Shown piece by piece: positions 25,922-33,152 of a stretch of 64,000 nt of DNA. The stretch lies in contig CAJUGH010000024.1 in the NCBI GenBank assembly GCA_910586215.1, positions 1-64,000 on the forward strand. Direction: 5' to 3'. The notes under the pieces were generated by a model. It was given only the letters and a program-made list of their open reading frames with translations. It did no database searches and was not told where the DNA came from. The position numbers and the translations under genes are program-made. Within the stretch, counting starts at the first letter, position 1; every line of letters starts with the position of its first letter. The DNA comes from an uncultured Acetatifactor sp. GTDB taxonomy: Bacteria > Bacillota > Clostridia > Lachnospirales > Lachnospiraceae.

Positions 25922-26530
25922 TCACCCTGCCTGTCCATCCTTTGCAGCTTCTCTTGTCCCCCCTTGTGGTTCCTTCTGGTTCCTTTTCACAGCTTCGCCG
26001 TTTGGGTCAACTTGATACACACATACAGCAGAATACAGGTATTCTTCTGTCATGTATTGCTTTTTCTTGTATTCTGCCAGCATATGGTTCAAGTTCTCCG
26101 TATCGATATTCCGTTTCAGCCTGTTGATCAGATAGACGCATCCATATGCCACCAGCATGTAGAAGAAGAACAGGCCCGTGACCCAGATCTGCCTGTCAAA
26201 CCATCCAAGGAGATAAGAGCAGGCTGTATACAGACTATCGCAGAACAGCATGGAACAGACCTCACGCAGTCCCATCTTCCCGGCTTCATCAAAATTGTGC
26301 AGCAGATACACCTGCAGATACCCCACAAGATAGGCCAGTATAAAAAACTGGCACATATGTCCTATTTCTGCCTGGAAAATGCCCTGGCAGAGCAGGAATG
26401 CGCAATAAAATACCGTAATGCAGAACGCATACAGGCATGCCTTGTATTCTATGGCAATCTCCCTGCTGAAGCATATCTTCAGCTTCTTCCAGAATGCTGC
26501 CCTCTTATCCCCTTGCATCTGATTTTCCAT
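25922..26530 (-). CDS. DUF3021-like membrane protein with repeat-encoded tail
   Basis: Four membrane helices within the first 135 residues (KACLYAFCITVFYCAFLL, MCQFFILAYLVGYLQVYLL, LYTACSYLLGWF, WVTGLFFFYMLVAYGCVYLI). Size, topology and position beside a LytTR gene fit DUF3021, whose members are thought to control the partner LytTR protein. The tail after residue 159 (MTEEYLYSAVCVYQVDPNG and on) is encoded by a family A repeat copy at 25979-26054, so the original C-terminus has been replaced or extended. It is 21 bases before the ATPase gene and in the same operon. Confidence 0.75.
   Translation of the reverse strand: MENQMQGDKRAAFWKKLKICFSREIAIEYKACLYAFCITVFYCAFLLCQGIFQAEIGHMCQFFILAYLVGYLQVYLLHNFDEAGKMGLREVCSMLFCDSLYTACSYLLGWFDRQIWVTGLFFFYMLVAYGCVYLINRLKRNIDTENLNHMLAEYKKKQYMTEEYLYSAVCVYQVDPNGEAVKRNQKEPQGGTREAAKDGQAG
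25979..26054 (+). repeat. Family A dispersed repeat, copy A4, inside a coding region
   Basis: GTTCCTTTTCACAGC, GCCGTTTGGGTCAAC, GATACACACATACAGCAGAA and the degenerate hairpin AGAATAC/GTATTCT followed by CTGTCATG align in order with copy A2. The copy is read through by the DUF3021-like gene and encodes residues 160-184. Confidence 0.75.
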
Positions 26531-26636
26531 CCCCGGCCTCCTGTCCTTCCACTCCTTTTTATGGTCTCCCCAAAGGGAGCCTGCTGACTGCCATCCACCG
26601 CATAGCTCATGGCGCTTTTCCCTGTTTCCGCTCCCC

Positions 26637-27074
26637 TCATCCCTGCCGCAGGATCTCCCGAAGCTTCCCGGCGTATTTCCGGGAGATCATCACTTGTTCC
26701 CCGTTTTCCATGGTAGCCCGGATACGGCTGCCCGGCTCACTCTTCAGGGCTGCAATCCTGTACAGATTCAGCACCATGGACTTGGAACACCTAAAATATC
26801 CCCTTGTGCCAAAGGCATCGGCCAGTTTTCCCAGACTTTCCCCCATCCGGCATACCTTGTCCGTCAAATAGGCAAAGCTGACCCCGTCCACACTCTCCAG
26901 ATAAAGTACCTCCTCCGGCAGGAACATGACTTTCTCCTCCCCACAGGAGCCGCACAGCTTCTGCTCCATTCCCCGTATCAGTTCTGCAATAGCCCGGATC
27001 CGCTTATCCTGTTCCCGGTAACGGATGATGACCTCATCCTCCCCCTGGTCAATTCTCTGCATGGTCAGCTTCAT
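26637..27074 (-). CDS. LytTR DNA-binding regulator without receiver
   Basis: A 145-residue protein with no phospho-receiver. The N-terminal 45 residues (VIIRYREQDKRIRAIAELIR) are followed by a LytTR domain with MFLPEEVLYLESVDG, AYLTDKVCRMGESLGKLADA, YFRCSKSMVLNLYRIAAL and MISRKYAGKLREIL. The start ATG 27074 follows GGGGGAG by 4 bases. Such short LytTR proteins pair with DUF3021 membrane proteins, here 106 bases downstream, and usually control their own operon, which here continues into an ABC transporter. Confidence 0.9.
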   Translation of the reverse strand: MKLTMQRIDQGEDEVIIRYREQDKRIRAIAELIRGMEQKLCGSCGEEKVMFLPEEVLYLESVDGVSFAYLTDKVCRMGESLGKLADAFGTRGYFRCSKSMVLNLYRIAALKSEPGSRIRATMENGEQVMISRKYAGKLREILRQG

Positions 27075-27096
27075 ATCTCTCCCCCTGTCTTCCTTC

Positions 27097-27124
27097 ATTG
27101 TACCAGAATTCTGCTTTCCGGCAA
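27097..27124 (-). promoter_or_regulatory. Promoter of the LytTR-DUF3021-ABC operon
   Basis: Minus-strand TTGCCG (27119-27124), 16 bases and TACAAT (27097-27102), with an extended TGG just before the -10. The start point would be about 16-20 bases before the LytTR ATG. Confidence 0.55.
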
Positions 27125-27230
27125 GCCCAAGTCCATAAGATGCATTTTCCAGCCTGTAAGTTACGCATTCCCTAATCCAGTGTATGAGTGTATGCAATCC
27201 CAGCCTGCCTGAATGCGGCATTCGCCATAT

Positions 27231-27299
27231 GGGAGTGCAGGCACTCCCCCCTGGCTCCTTGCCCACGCAAAAAAGGCCGGGATTCCCAGGAATCCGGCC
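27231..27299 (-). terminator. Terminator after the dehydrogenase gene plus a second hairpin
   Basis: GGCCGGATTCC/GGAATCCCGGCC (27275-27299) is followed on the minus strand by TTTTTT (27269-27274). Beyond it GGGAGTGC/GCACTCCC (27231-27248) forms another hairpin. The remaining bases between the dehydrogenase stop and the LytTR promoter show no gene. Confidence 0.85.
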
Positions 27300-27434
27300 A
27301 TTCTATAAATTACATGAAAATGAGACATATACGGATCAATACTCCTGCTGCAAGCAATATCACAAGGTCAGTTTCGCTTCGGTCCGTCCCAGATAAGCCC
27401 CACCAGCGCTACGAACCATTACCCGCAATAGTCA

Positions 27435-28181
27435 TCACGTTCTCATCAGTCCGTCCACACTCAGCACCACCCCTGTGATATAGGAAGCCTTCTCAGAGGC
27501 CAGGAACACGAAGGCATTGGCGATGTCTTCCGGTTGTCCCAGCCGGCGCAGGGGGATACGGGCGATCATGGGATCGATCACTTCCCTGGGAACGGCCTTC
27601 ATCATGTCTGTCTCTGTGATACCAGGGGCCACGGCATTCACACGGATACCCTTAGGTCCAAGTTCCCTGGCCAGGGAAAGGGTGAAACCATTGACCGCGA
27701 ACTTGGAGGTAGGGTATGCCACACCGCTGGGCTGGCCGGAAATGCTCACCATGGAGGAGGTATTCAGGATGACACCGCTTCCCTGTTTCTCCATCACTTC
27801 CGCTGCCACCCTGGAGCAGTTGAAGGTTCCCTTTACATTTAAGTCCATCACCTTATCAAAGGTGTCCTCCGTGTACGCGGCAAAGGGTGTGCTCTCAGAG
27901 ATACCTGCATTGTTCACCAGCACATCGATCCTGCCATACTTTTCTGTCACTTTGTCAAAAGCATCTTTCACATCCCCGTAATGGTCCAGGGCCGGCCAGA
28001 TTCCCTCCACTTTTGCCTTAGGATACGTCTCCTGGAGCTTCGCCACCGCCTTGTCAGCAGTCTCCTGGCGGCTGGCACAGAGTACCACTGTGGCACCCTC
28101 CTGCAGAAAAGCTTCCACTGTGGCAAAACCAATGCCCCTGCTTCCACCTGTGACAATGACCACTTTGTCCATGAATTCCAT
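27435..28181 (-). CDS. Short-chain dehydrogenase/reductase
   Basis: A 248-residue classical SDR. The cofactor loop is VTGGSRGIGFA, the structural motif VNNAGIS, and the catalytic Ser, Tyr and Lys are in NTSSMVSISG and AYPTSKFAVNG. NAPG-type closure is seen in RVNAVAPGITETDM and the C-terminus ends TGVVLSVDGLMRT. The start ATG 28181 has GGAGGAGGA upstream. The overall pattern is close to FabG and to gut clostridial hydroxysteroid dehydrogenases; I cannot choose between them. It is a single-gene unit with its own terminator. Confidence 0.9.
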   Translation of the reverse strand: MEFMDKVVIVTGGSRGIGFATVEAFLQEGATVVLCASRQETADKAVAKLQETYPKAKVEGIWPALDHYGDVKDAFDKVTEKYGRIDVLVNNAGISESTPFAAYTEDTFDKVMDLNVKGTFNCSRVAAEVMEKQGSGVILNTSSMVSISGQPSGVAYPTSKFAVNGFTLSLARELGPKGIRVNAVAPGITETDMMKAVPREVIDPMIARIPLRRLGQPEDIANAFVFLASEKASYITGVVLSVDGLMRT

Positions 28182-28320
28182 CCTTGTCCTCCTCCAACAT
28201 CATCTTTCTTTGCATCTGTGCTGCCGCGTTCAGCCCCATTTCCTTGTTCCCGGCTGACCGCCATCCAGACATTCTCCTTGTATGACCATTATACGATCCA
28301 TCCTCCAGGAAGTCAATCTG

Positions 28321-29049
28321 TCAGTCGTGCCTCTCCCCACTGTCAAAAGTCTCACAGAATCGCGCTGCAAAAGCAGGTTCCTCACCTCCAGCATACAAGT
28401 GGGAAATATCCCCAAAGCTGCCGACCCGGAATATAGCCTTACCCTGGCGCCTCTCCTCCGTGACCACCGTGGTGACAGCGCTGGGTGCCGCACAGGTGTG
28501 GTGCCAGAGAATCATGGGGGATACGTTCATCAGATGGCTGAGCATAACGCACTCCACCCCGAAATGGCAGAAAAATACCAGGGTATCCTGATTGGCACAC
28601 CCTGCCCGGTACAGCGCCCCCTCCCGCACATAGCCATGTTCTGCCAGCAGGCTGTCCAGTCCCTGTACCACCTCCCGGTAAAGCTCCCCTACATGGCCTT
28701 CTGCCATGGCCGGGTGCTCCATCCACCTGTCCCTGTAATAGAAGCATTCCTCCCCCATCCAGTCCTCAGGCAGCCAGTCCCAGGCAATTGCTTTCCTTCC
28801 CTTCACATCCGGACGTGTAATCTGGGCCGGAAATTCCCTCAGCCAGTCACATACTGTGGCCTTCCTGCCGATTCTGCTTAAAGTAGCTTCTGCCGTATCC
28901 CTGGCACGTCCCAGGGGAGACACATAGAATGCCTTTACATCCAACTGTACCATCCTGTCTGCCAGGAGTGCCACCTCCCGCCAGCCTTTTTCTGTGAGGG
29001 AATCCTTCTCATAGTCCGGATCTCCATGCCGTATGATCATCAGTCGCAT
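28321..29049 (-). CDS. Histidine phosphatase family protein
   Basis: Phosphoglycerate-mutase-like fold. The catalytic RHG is in MRLMIIRHGDPDYEKDSLT, the TEKG turn follows, and the second active-site His is in TLVFFCHFGVECVMLSHL. A middle segment YVSPLGRARDTAEATL matches the conserved SPL-RA-TA pattern. The length (242) is slightly above the family norm. The family covers phosphatases of sugars, nucleotides and small metabolites, and nothing nearby identifies the substrate. Confidence 0.9.
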   Translation of the reverse strand: MRLMIIRHGDPDYEKDSLTEKGWREVALLADRMVQLDVKAFYVSPLGRARDTAEATLSRIGRKATVCDWLREFPAQITRPDVKGRKAIAWDWLPEDWMGEECFYYRDRWMEHPAMAEGHVGELYREVVQGLDSLLAEHGYVREGALYRAGCANQDTLVFFCHFGVECVMLSHLMNVSPMILWHHTCAAPSAVTTVVTEERRQGKAIFRVGSFGDISHLYAGGEEPAFAARFCETFDSGERHD

Positions 29050-29295
29050 CTTTTCGTCCTTTCTGCCGTATCTGTCAGAGCCAGACCGCCGTGCCCTGTG
29101 TTTCTATCCTGCACTTTCTGTCTCATGCTTTCTGGCCTGCCTCTTTACCTTGGCTCTCTCCAGCCTCTGCTTTCCCCTCCTACCATACCACAATACAGAC
29201 AGCTGCGCCATATTTCATTTATACTGCGATAATCTCAGTCTGTCATCACTTATCACTCACCCCATTCACGGCAACTATACACTACATAGCAGTCT

Positions 29296-29355
29296 CGGGT
29301 TTATCACGCAAAAGGCGCGTGAAAGCACCTGGCGGCAGCACCCATGAACAGTAAC
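29296..29355 (+). repeat. Family A dispersed repeat, partial copy A5
   Basis: Only the right part is present: GCAGTCTCGGGTTTATCACG, GCGCGTGAAAGCACCTGGCGG and the end CATGAACAGTAAC. It lies between the phosphatase and ZIP genes. The rest of the 29050-29384 gap is T/C-rich and shows no gene. Confidence 0.7.
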
Positions 29356-29384
29356 TGCATCATCCACCGAAAAACACCCCATCG

Positions 29385-30170
29385 TCACCCCAGCGCTACA
29401 TCCAGCACCATCATCAGCACGAATCCCACGGCCACCCCCATGGTGGCAATATCGCTGTCCCCGTATTCCCCGGAATGGGCTTCCGGCACCAGTTCTTCCA
29501 CCACCACATAGATCATGGCTCCTGCCGCAAAGGCCAGCAGATAAGGCAGGATGGGCACCACCTGTTCTGCCAGCCACACGGTGAATACTGCCCCTACCGG
29601 CTCCACCACACCGGACAGGACACCATACCAGAAGGCCTTGGGCCTGGAAGCCCCGGCACTGCGAAGAGGCATGGAGATAATAGCACCCTCCGGGAAATTC
29701 TGTACCGCGATTCCTATGGACAGTACCAAAGCCCCAGCCAGGGTAATTCCTGTATTTCCCAGCAAGGCCCCGGCCAGGGTTACGCCCACCGCCATCCCCT
29801 CCGGCAGGTTGTGCAGTGTCACTGCCAGAAGCAGCATGGTAGTCTTCCCAAAGCTACTCCTGACCCCTTCCGGCCTGTCCTTGTCCATATGCAGATGGGG
29901 AACCATCCGGTCCAGCACCAGTAAAAATCCCATACCCAGAAGAAATCCTGCCGCCGCAGGCAGCCAGGCATTCCCTCCTCCTTCCCCGGCCATTTCAATG
30001 GCCGGGAGCAGCAGGGACCACACCGAAGCCGCAATCATGACCCCGGAAGCAAATCCTAGAAGCAACTTCTCCAGCAGGCCATTCATCTGCTTTCTCATGA
30101 AAAACACCATGGCCGCCCCCAGTGTGGTTCCCAGCAGGGGAATACAAACCACCGCAAACGATTCTTTCAT
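29385..30170 (-). CDS. ZIP-family divalent metal transporter
   Basis: A 261-residue, eight-helix membrane protein. The metal-binding helices carry TLHNLPEGMAVGVTLAG (helix 4) and AVQNFPEGAIISMPL (helix 5), the ZIP signature. A short His-containing loop (DRMVPHLHMDKDRPEG) lies between helices 3 and 4. ZIP proteins bring zinc, iron or manganese into the cytoplasm. I start at ATG 30170 (AGGTGATGAG upstream); 49 upstream in-frame codons look untranslated. It follows the Zn/Cd-exporting P-type ATPase by 230 bases, so uptake and export genes lie together. Confidence 0.9.
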   Translation of the reverse strand: MKESFAVVCIPLLGTTLGAAMVFFMRKQMNGLLEKLLLGFASGVMIAASVWSLLLPAIEMAGEGGGNAWLPAAAGFLLGMGFLLVLDRMVPHLHMDKDRPEGVRSSFGKTTMLLLAVTLHNLPEGMAVGVTLAGALLGNTGITLAGALVLSIGIAVQNFPEGAIISMPLRSAGASRPKAFWYGVLSGVVEPVGAVFTVWLAEQVVPILPYLLAFAAGAMIYVVVEELVPEAHSGEYGDSDIATMGVAVGFVLMMVLDVALG

Positions 30171-30402
30171 CTCATCACCTATCCCGCATATCCTTATACG
30201 GCCCTTACATCTGCCATCCATCCCATCCACCGGACTCTTTAGGAACTTCGAAAATACCTTGTGAAAACAGCACAGGATCTGGCATTCCGCGTCCTTTTGC
30301 CGGGCCTGCTTTCCCAATTGCGCTGTCTGAACTGTTACGGTGCAGGATGGATGGCAGGAAATTCAACATTATAGTATGTGGCATAGGCTGTTCAAAATGC
30401 AT

Positions 30403-32451
30403 TTAATTTATTTCGCCTTTCACGCTTAGACACCGGATGGCATTCAGCACCGCAATCACCATGACTCCCACATCTGCAAAGATGGCAATCCACATATTGG
30501 CAATACCCACTGCCCCCAGTACCAGGCAGATGGCCTTCACGGCCAGTGCAAACACAATGTTCTCATAGACAATCCGCAGACATTTCCGGGAGATCCGGAT
30601 GGCTGTGGCCAGTTTCATGGGATTGTCATCCATGAGCACAATGTCTGCCGCCTCAATGGCCGCATCGGAACCCAGCGCTCCCATGGCTACCCCGATGTCT
30701 GCCCTGGAGAGAACAGGGGCATCATTGATGCCGTCCCCCACAAAGGCCAGGTTCTCCCCCGGTGCCTTGGCAGCCAGCAGTCCTTCCACGGCTTCCACCT
30801 TGTCGGCGGGGAGCAGTTCGCTCTTCACCTGGTCGATGCCAAGGTTCCCTGCCACCTGCTCTGCCACAGCCCTGGCATCCCCGGTGAGCATCACTGTCTG
30901 CTTCACGCCTGCCTTCTTCAGCGCCCGGACTGCCTCCCCGGCCTGCTCCTTCACCACATCAGATATCAGGATATACCCGGCATAGCTGCCGTCCACGGCC
31001 ACATGGACCACTGTGCCTGCCTGGGTATCTGCCTCATAGGCAAAGCCTTCCCGCTGCATCAGTCTGGCGTTCCCGGCTGCCACCGGAATGCCATCCACCA
31101 GGGCCTTGACACCATGACCGCTGATCTCCTCCACATCCGTGACCCGCCCCGGGAGGATTTCCTTCCCATAGGCCTCCCGCAGACTCTTACTGATAGGATG
31201 GCTGGAATAACTCTCTGCATGGGCCGCATATTCCAGAAGCTGCGCTGCCCCAGTTTCCCATACTGTCCCCAGGCCAGAAGCGCTTCCTGCCTCCCGGTCC
31301 TGTGCCCTTGCTTCCGTCTCCTGCCCGGCATCCCTCTCCTCTGCCTGGGACTGCCTGGATCCTTCTGCCTGCTTCCCCTGGCATGTCTCCAGGTATTCCC
31401 GGGAAGGGCAGAGCCTCGTCACCTGGAACACACCCTTTGTCAAGGTCCCTGTCTTATCAAACACTACATATCTGGTCCTGGCCAGGGCCTCCAGGTAGTT
31501 GGAACCCTTGACCAGGATCCCACAGGAGGATGCCCCGCCGATTCCCCCGAAGAAACTTAAGGGTATGGAGATTACCAGGGCACAGGGACAACTGATGACC
31601 AGGAAGGTCAATGCACGGATCACCCAGGTACTCCAGTCTGCAGGATTCCCCAGGACCAGGTTTATCACAGAGGGAATCACTGCCAGGGCCAGGGCGCTGT
31701 AACATACCGCCGGAGTATAATACCTGGCAAACTTGGTGATGAAATTCTCTGTCCGTGCCTTCTTCATGCTGGAATTCTCCACCAGATCCAGTATCCTGGA
31801 CACAGTGGACTCCCCGAATTCCCTGGTAGTGCGGATCCGCAGCAGCCCGTTCATATTCACACAGCCGCTGATCACGTCCTGCCCCTCCCCAATTTCCCTG
31901 GGCACGCTCTCCCCTGTAAGGGCACTGGTATTCAAGGAGGAAGTGCCTTCCACCACCACCCCGTCTATGGGAACTTTTTCCCCGGGGCGCACCACAATCA
32001 CCGTACCCACCTCCACGTCATCCGGATCCACCTGTTCCAGGTTCCCTGCCTCATCCTCCACATTGGCATAGTCCGGACGGATATCCATCAAGGCCGTAAT
32101 ATTCCGGCGGCTCTTTCCCACAGCCACTGCCTGGAACAGTTCTCCGACCTGGTAAAAGAGCATCACGGCCACACCTTCCGAGAATTCTCCATCCATGCCG
32201 TTTACTTCCTTATAGACCCCCAGCAGCATAGCCCCTACCGTAGCCACAGCCATTAGGAAATTCTCATCGAATACTTCTCCGTGCAGGATCCCCAGGACTG
32301 CCTTGCGCAGGATATCATATCCGATCACAAAGTATGGCACCAGGTACAGGAAGAACTTGGGAATCCCCTCCACCGGCACAAAATGCAGCCCCACCATCAG
32401 CACTGCTGCCAGGATAATTCGTAAGAGCACCTTTTTCTGTTTCTTGGTCAT
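30403..32451 (-). CDS. Heavy-metal P1B-type ATPase, probably Zn/Cd export
   Basis: Pumps metal ions out at the expense of ATP. Visible elements are the actuator ALTGESVPRE, the membrane CPC (VISCPCALVIS), the phosphorylation site VFDKTGTLTKG and the hinge FVGDGINDAPVLS. Helix 8 has MWIAIFADVGVMVI; the Asp before Val-Gly is the mark of the P1B-2 (Zn/Cd/Pb) group, not copper pumps. It lacks an N-terminal metal-binding domain, which is encoded separately upstream (32562-32792). A Gln/Glu/Ala-rich insertion of about 40 residues follows the phosphorylation domain. ATG 32451 follows GGGGAGG. Confidence 0.93.
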   Translation of the reverse strand: MTKKQKKVLLRIILAAVLMVGLHFVPVEGIPKFFLYLVPYFVIGYDILRKAVLGILHGEVFDENFLMAVATVGAMLLGVYKEVNGMDGEFSEGVAVMLFYQVGELFQAVAVGKSRRNITALMDIRPDYANVEDEAGNLEQVDPDDVEVGTVIVVRPGEKVPIDGVVVEGTSSLNTSALTGESVPREIGEGQDVISGCVNMNGLLRIRTTREFGESTVSRILDLVENSSMKKARTENFITKFARYYTPAVCYSALALAVIPSVINLVLGNPADWSTWVIRALTFLVISCPCALVISIPLSFFGGIGGASSCGILVKGSNYLEALARTRYVVFDKTGTLTKGVFQVTRLCPSREYLETCQGKQAEGSRQSQAEERDAGQETEARAQDREAGSASGLGTVWETGAAQLLEYAAHAESYSSHPISKSLREAYGKEILPGRVTDVEEISGHGVKALVDGIPVAAGNARLMQREGFAYEADTQAGTVVHVAVDGSYAGYILISDVVKEQAGEAVRALKKAGVKQTVMLTGDARAVAEQVAGNLGIDQVKSELLPADKVEAVEGLLAAKAPGENLAFVGDGINDAPVLSRADIGVAMGALGSDAAIEAADIVLMDDNPMKLATAIRISRKCLRIVYENIVFALAVKAICLVLGAVGIANMWIAIFADVGVMVIAVLNAIRCLSVKGEIN

Positions 32452-32561
32452 AGTATCCTCCCCATCCGCATGATACGGACATATAGTGCTGCTGCCACAG
32501 CCATGCACATCTGTCTGCCCGGCTCATACCTATATCCATTCCCATCTCCCAGGCAGCCCCG

Positions 32562-32792
32562 CTACCGGCCCTCGTCCAGGAAAATCTCGCAGTCCTCCTC
32601 CACCTTCTTGCAGGCCTTCCTCACATCCTGCATCACCTGGCCCGGCTCTGCCCCCTCTGTAAACTCTACCTTCATCTTCTGGGTCATAAAGCTGACTGTG
32701 GCATCCTCCACGCCGCTGACCTTCTTCGCTGCCTCTTCCATCTTCAAGGCACAGTTTGCGCAGTCCACTTCGATCTTATAAGTTTTCTTCAT
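32562..32792 (-). CDS. Stand-alone HMA metal-binding protein
   Basis: A 76-residue heavy-metal-associated domain: KIEVDCANCALKMEEAAKKV with the metal-binding Cys pair in DCANCA, then ATVSFMTQKMKVEF. It ends in an acidic tail (CEIFLDEGR). It lies 110 bases before the P-type ATPase and replaces that protein's missing N-terminal domain, either delivering metal to the pump or sensing load. It is the first gene after the ArsR-type operator. Confidence 0.92.
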   Translation of the reverse strand: MKKTYKIEVDCANCALKMEEAAKKVSGVEDATVSFMTQKMKVEFTEGAEPGQVMQDVRKACKKVEEDCEIFLDEGR

Positions 32793-32850
32793 GATGATAC
32801 CCTCCCATTGATTTTTAGATGCAATTCATTTGCATCTCATATTTTGATTC

Positions 32851-32906
32851 ATTCATATGAACCATTGTTCATATGAATAGGATACCATACTTCTGGGATT
32901 TGTCAA
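32851..32906 (-). promoter_or_regulatory. Metal-responsive promoter with ArsR/SmtB-type operator
   Basis: Minus-strand TTGACA (32901-32906), 16 bases and TATCCT (32879-32884). Abutting the -10 is a perfect 12-4-12 palindrome, ATTCATATGAAC / GTTCATATGAAT (32851-32878), covering the start point. TATGAAC-N4-GTTCATA has the look of SmtB/CzrA/CadC operators. No ArsR gene is in this window. Confidence 0.75.
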
Positions 32907-32934
32907 GTGTATTTTCCAGATAGTGCGAAAATTT

Positions 32935-33046
32935 GTAACAGTTCAGCAACGTCATTTGCAAGTGCCGTTCACGGCACTTTGACGCGCCTATGGCGCTTTC
33001 TGCCGCTTTGCGGCTTCCTTTACTCATGGATTGGCTGAACTGTTGC
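32935..33046. repeat. Family B dispersed element, copy B1
   Basis: Ends GTAACAGTTCAGC and GGCTGAACTGTTGC are inverted. Inside are the hairpins GTGCCGTTCACGGCAC, GCGCCTATGGCGC and TGCCGCTTTGCGGC, then TTCCTTTACTCATGG. Copies or parts occur at 61019-61182 and 10965-11030. It lies between the clpX terminator and the metal promoter. Confidence 0.7.
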
Positions 33047-33054
33047 CAAAAATA

Positions 33055-33085
33055 TACAACGGTCCAGCCTGACTGAACCGTTGTA
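33055..33085 (-). terminator. Terminator of the ClpX-like gene
   Basis: TACAACGGTTCAG / CTGGACCGTTGTA pair with two mismatched positions, and the minus strand continues TATTTTTGG. It lies 70 bases beyond the stop codon. Confidence 0.7.
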
Positions 33086-33152
33086 TAAATGTATCCCAAT
33101 TATCTAATTACCTGCACAAGTAAAACCTTCGAAAGCCAATGGCAAAGCCGCC

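Noticed and set aside
27435..28181. Firm call as a bile-acid hydroxysteroid dehydrogenase
   Set aside because: The motifs are those of all classical SDRs; nothing in the context supports bile-acid metabolism.
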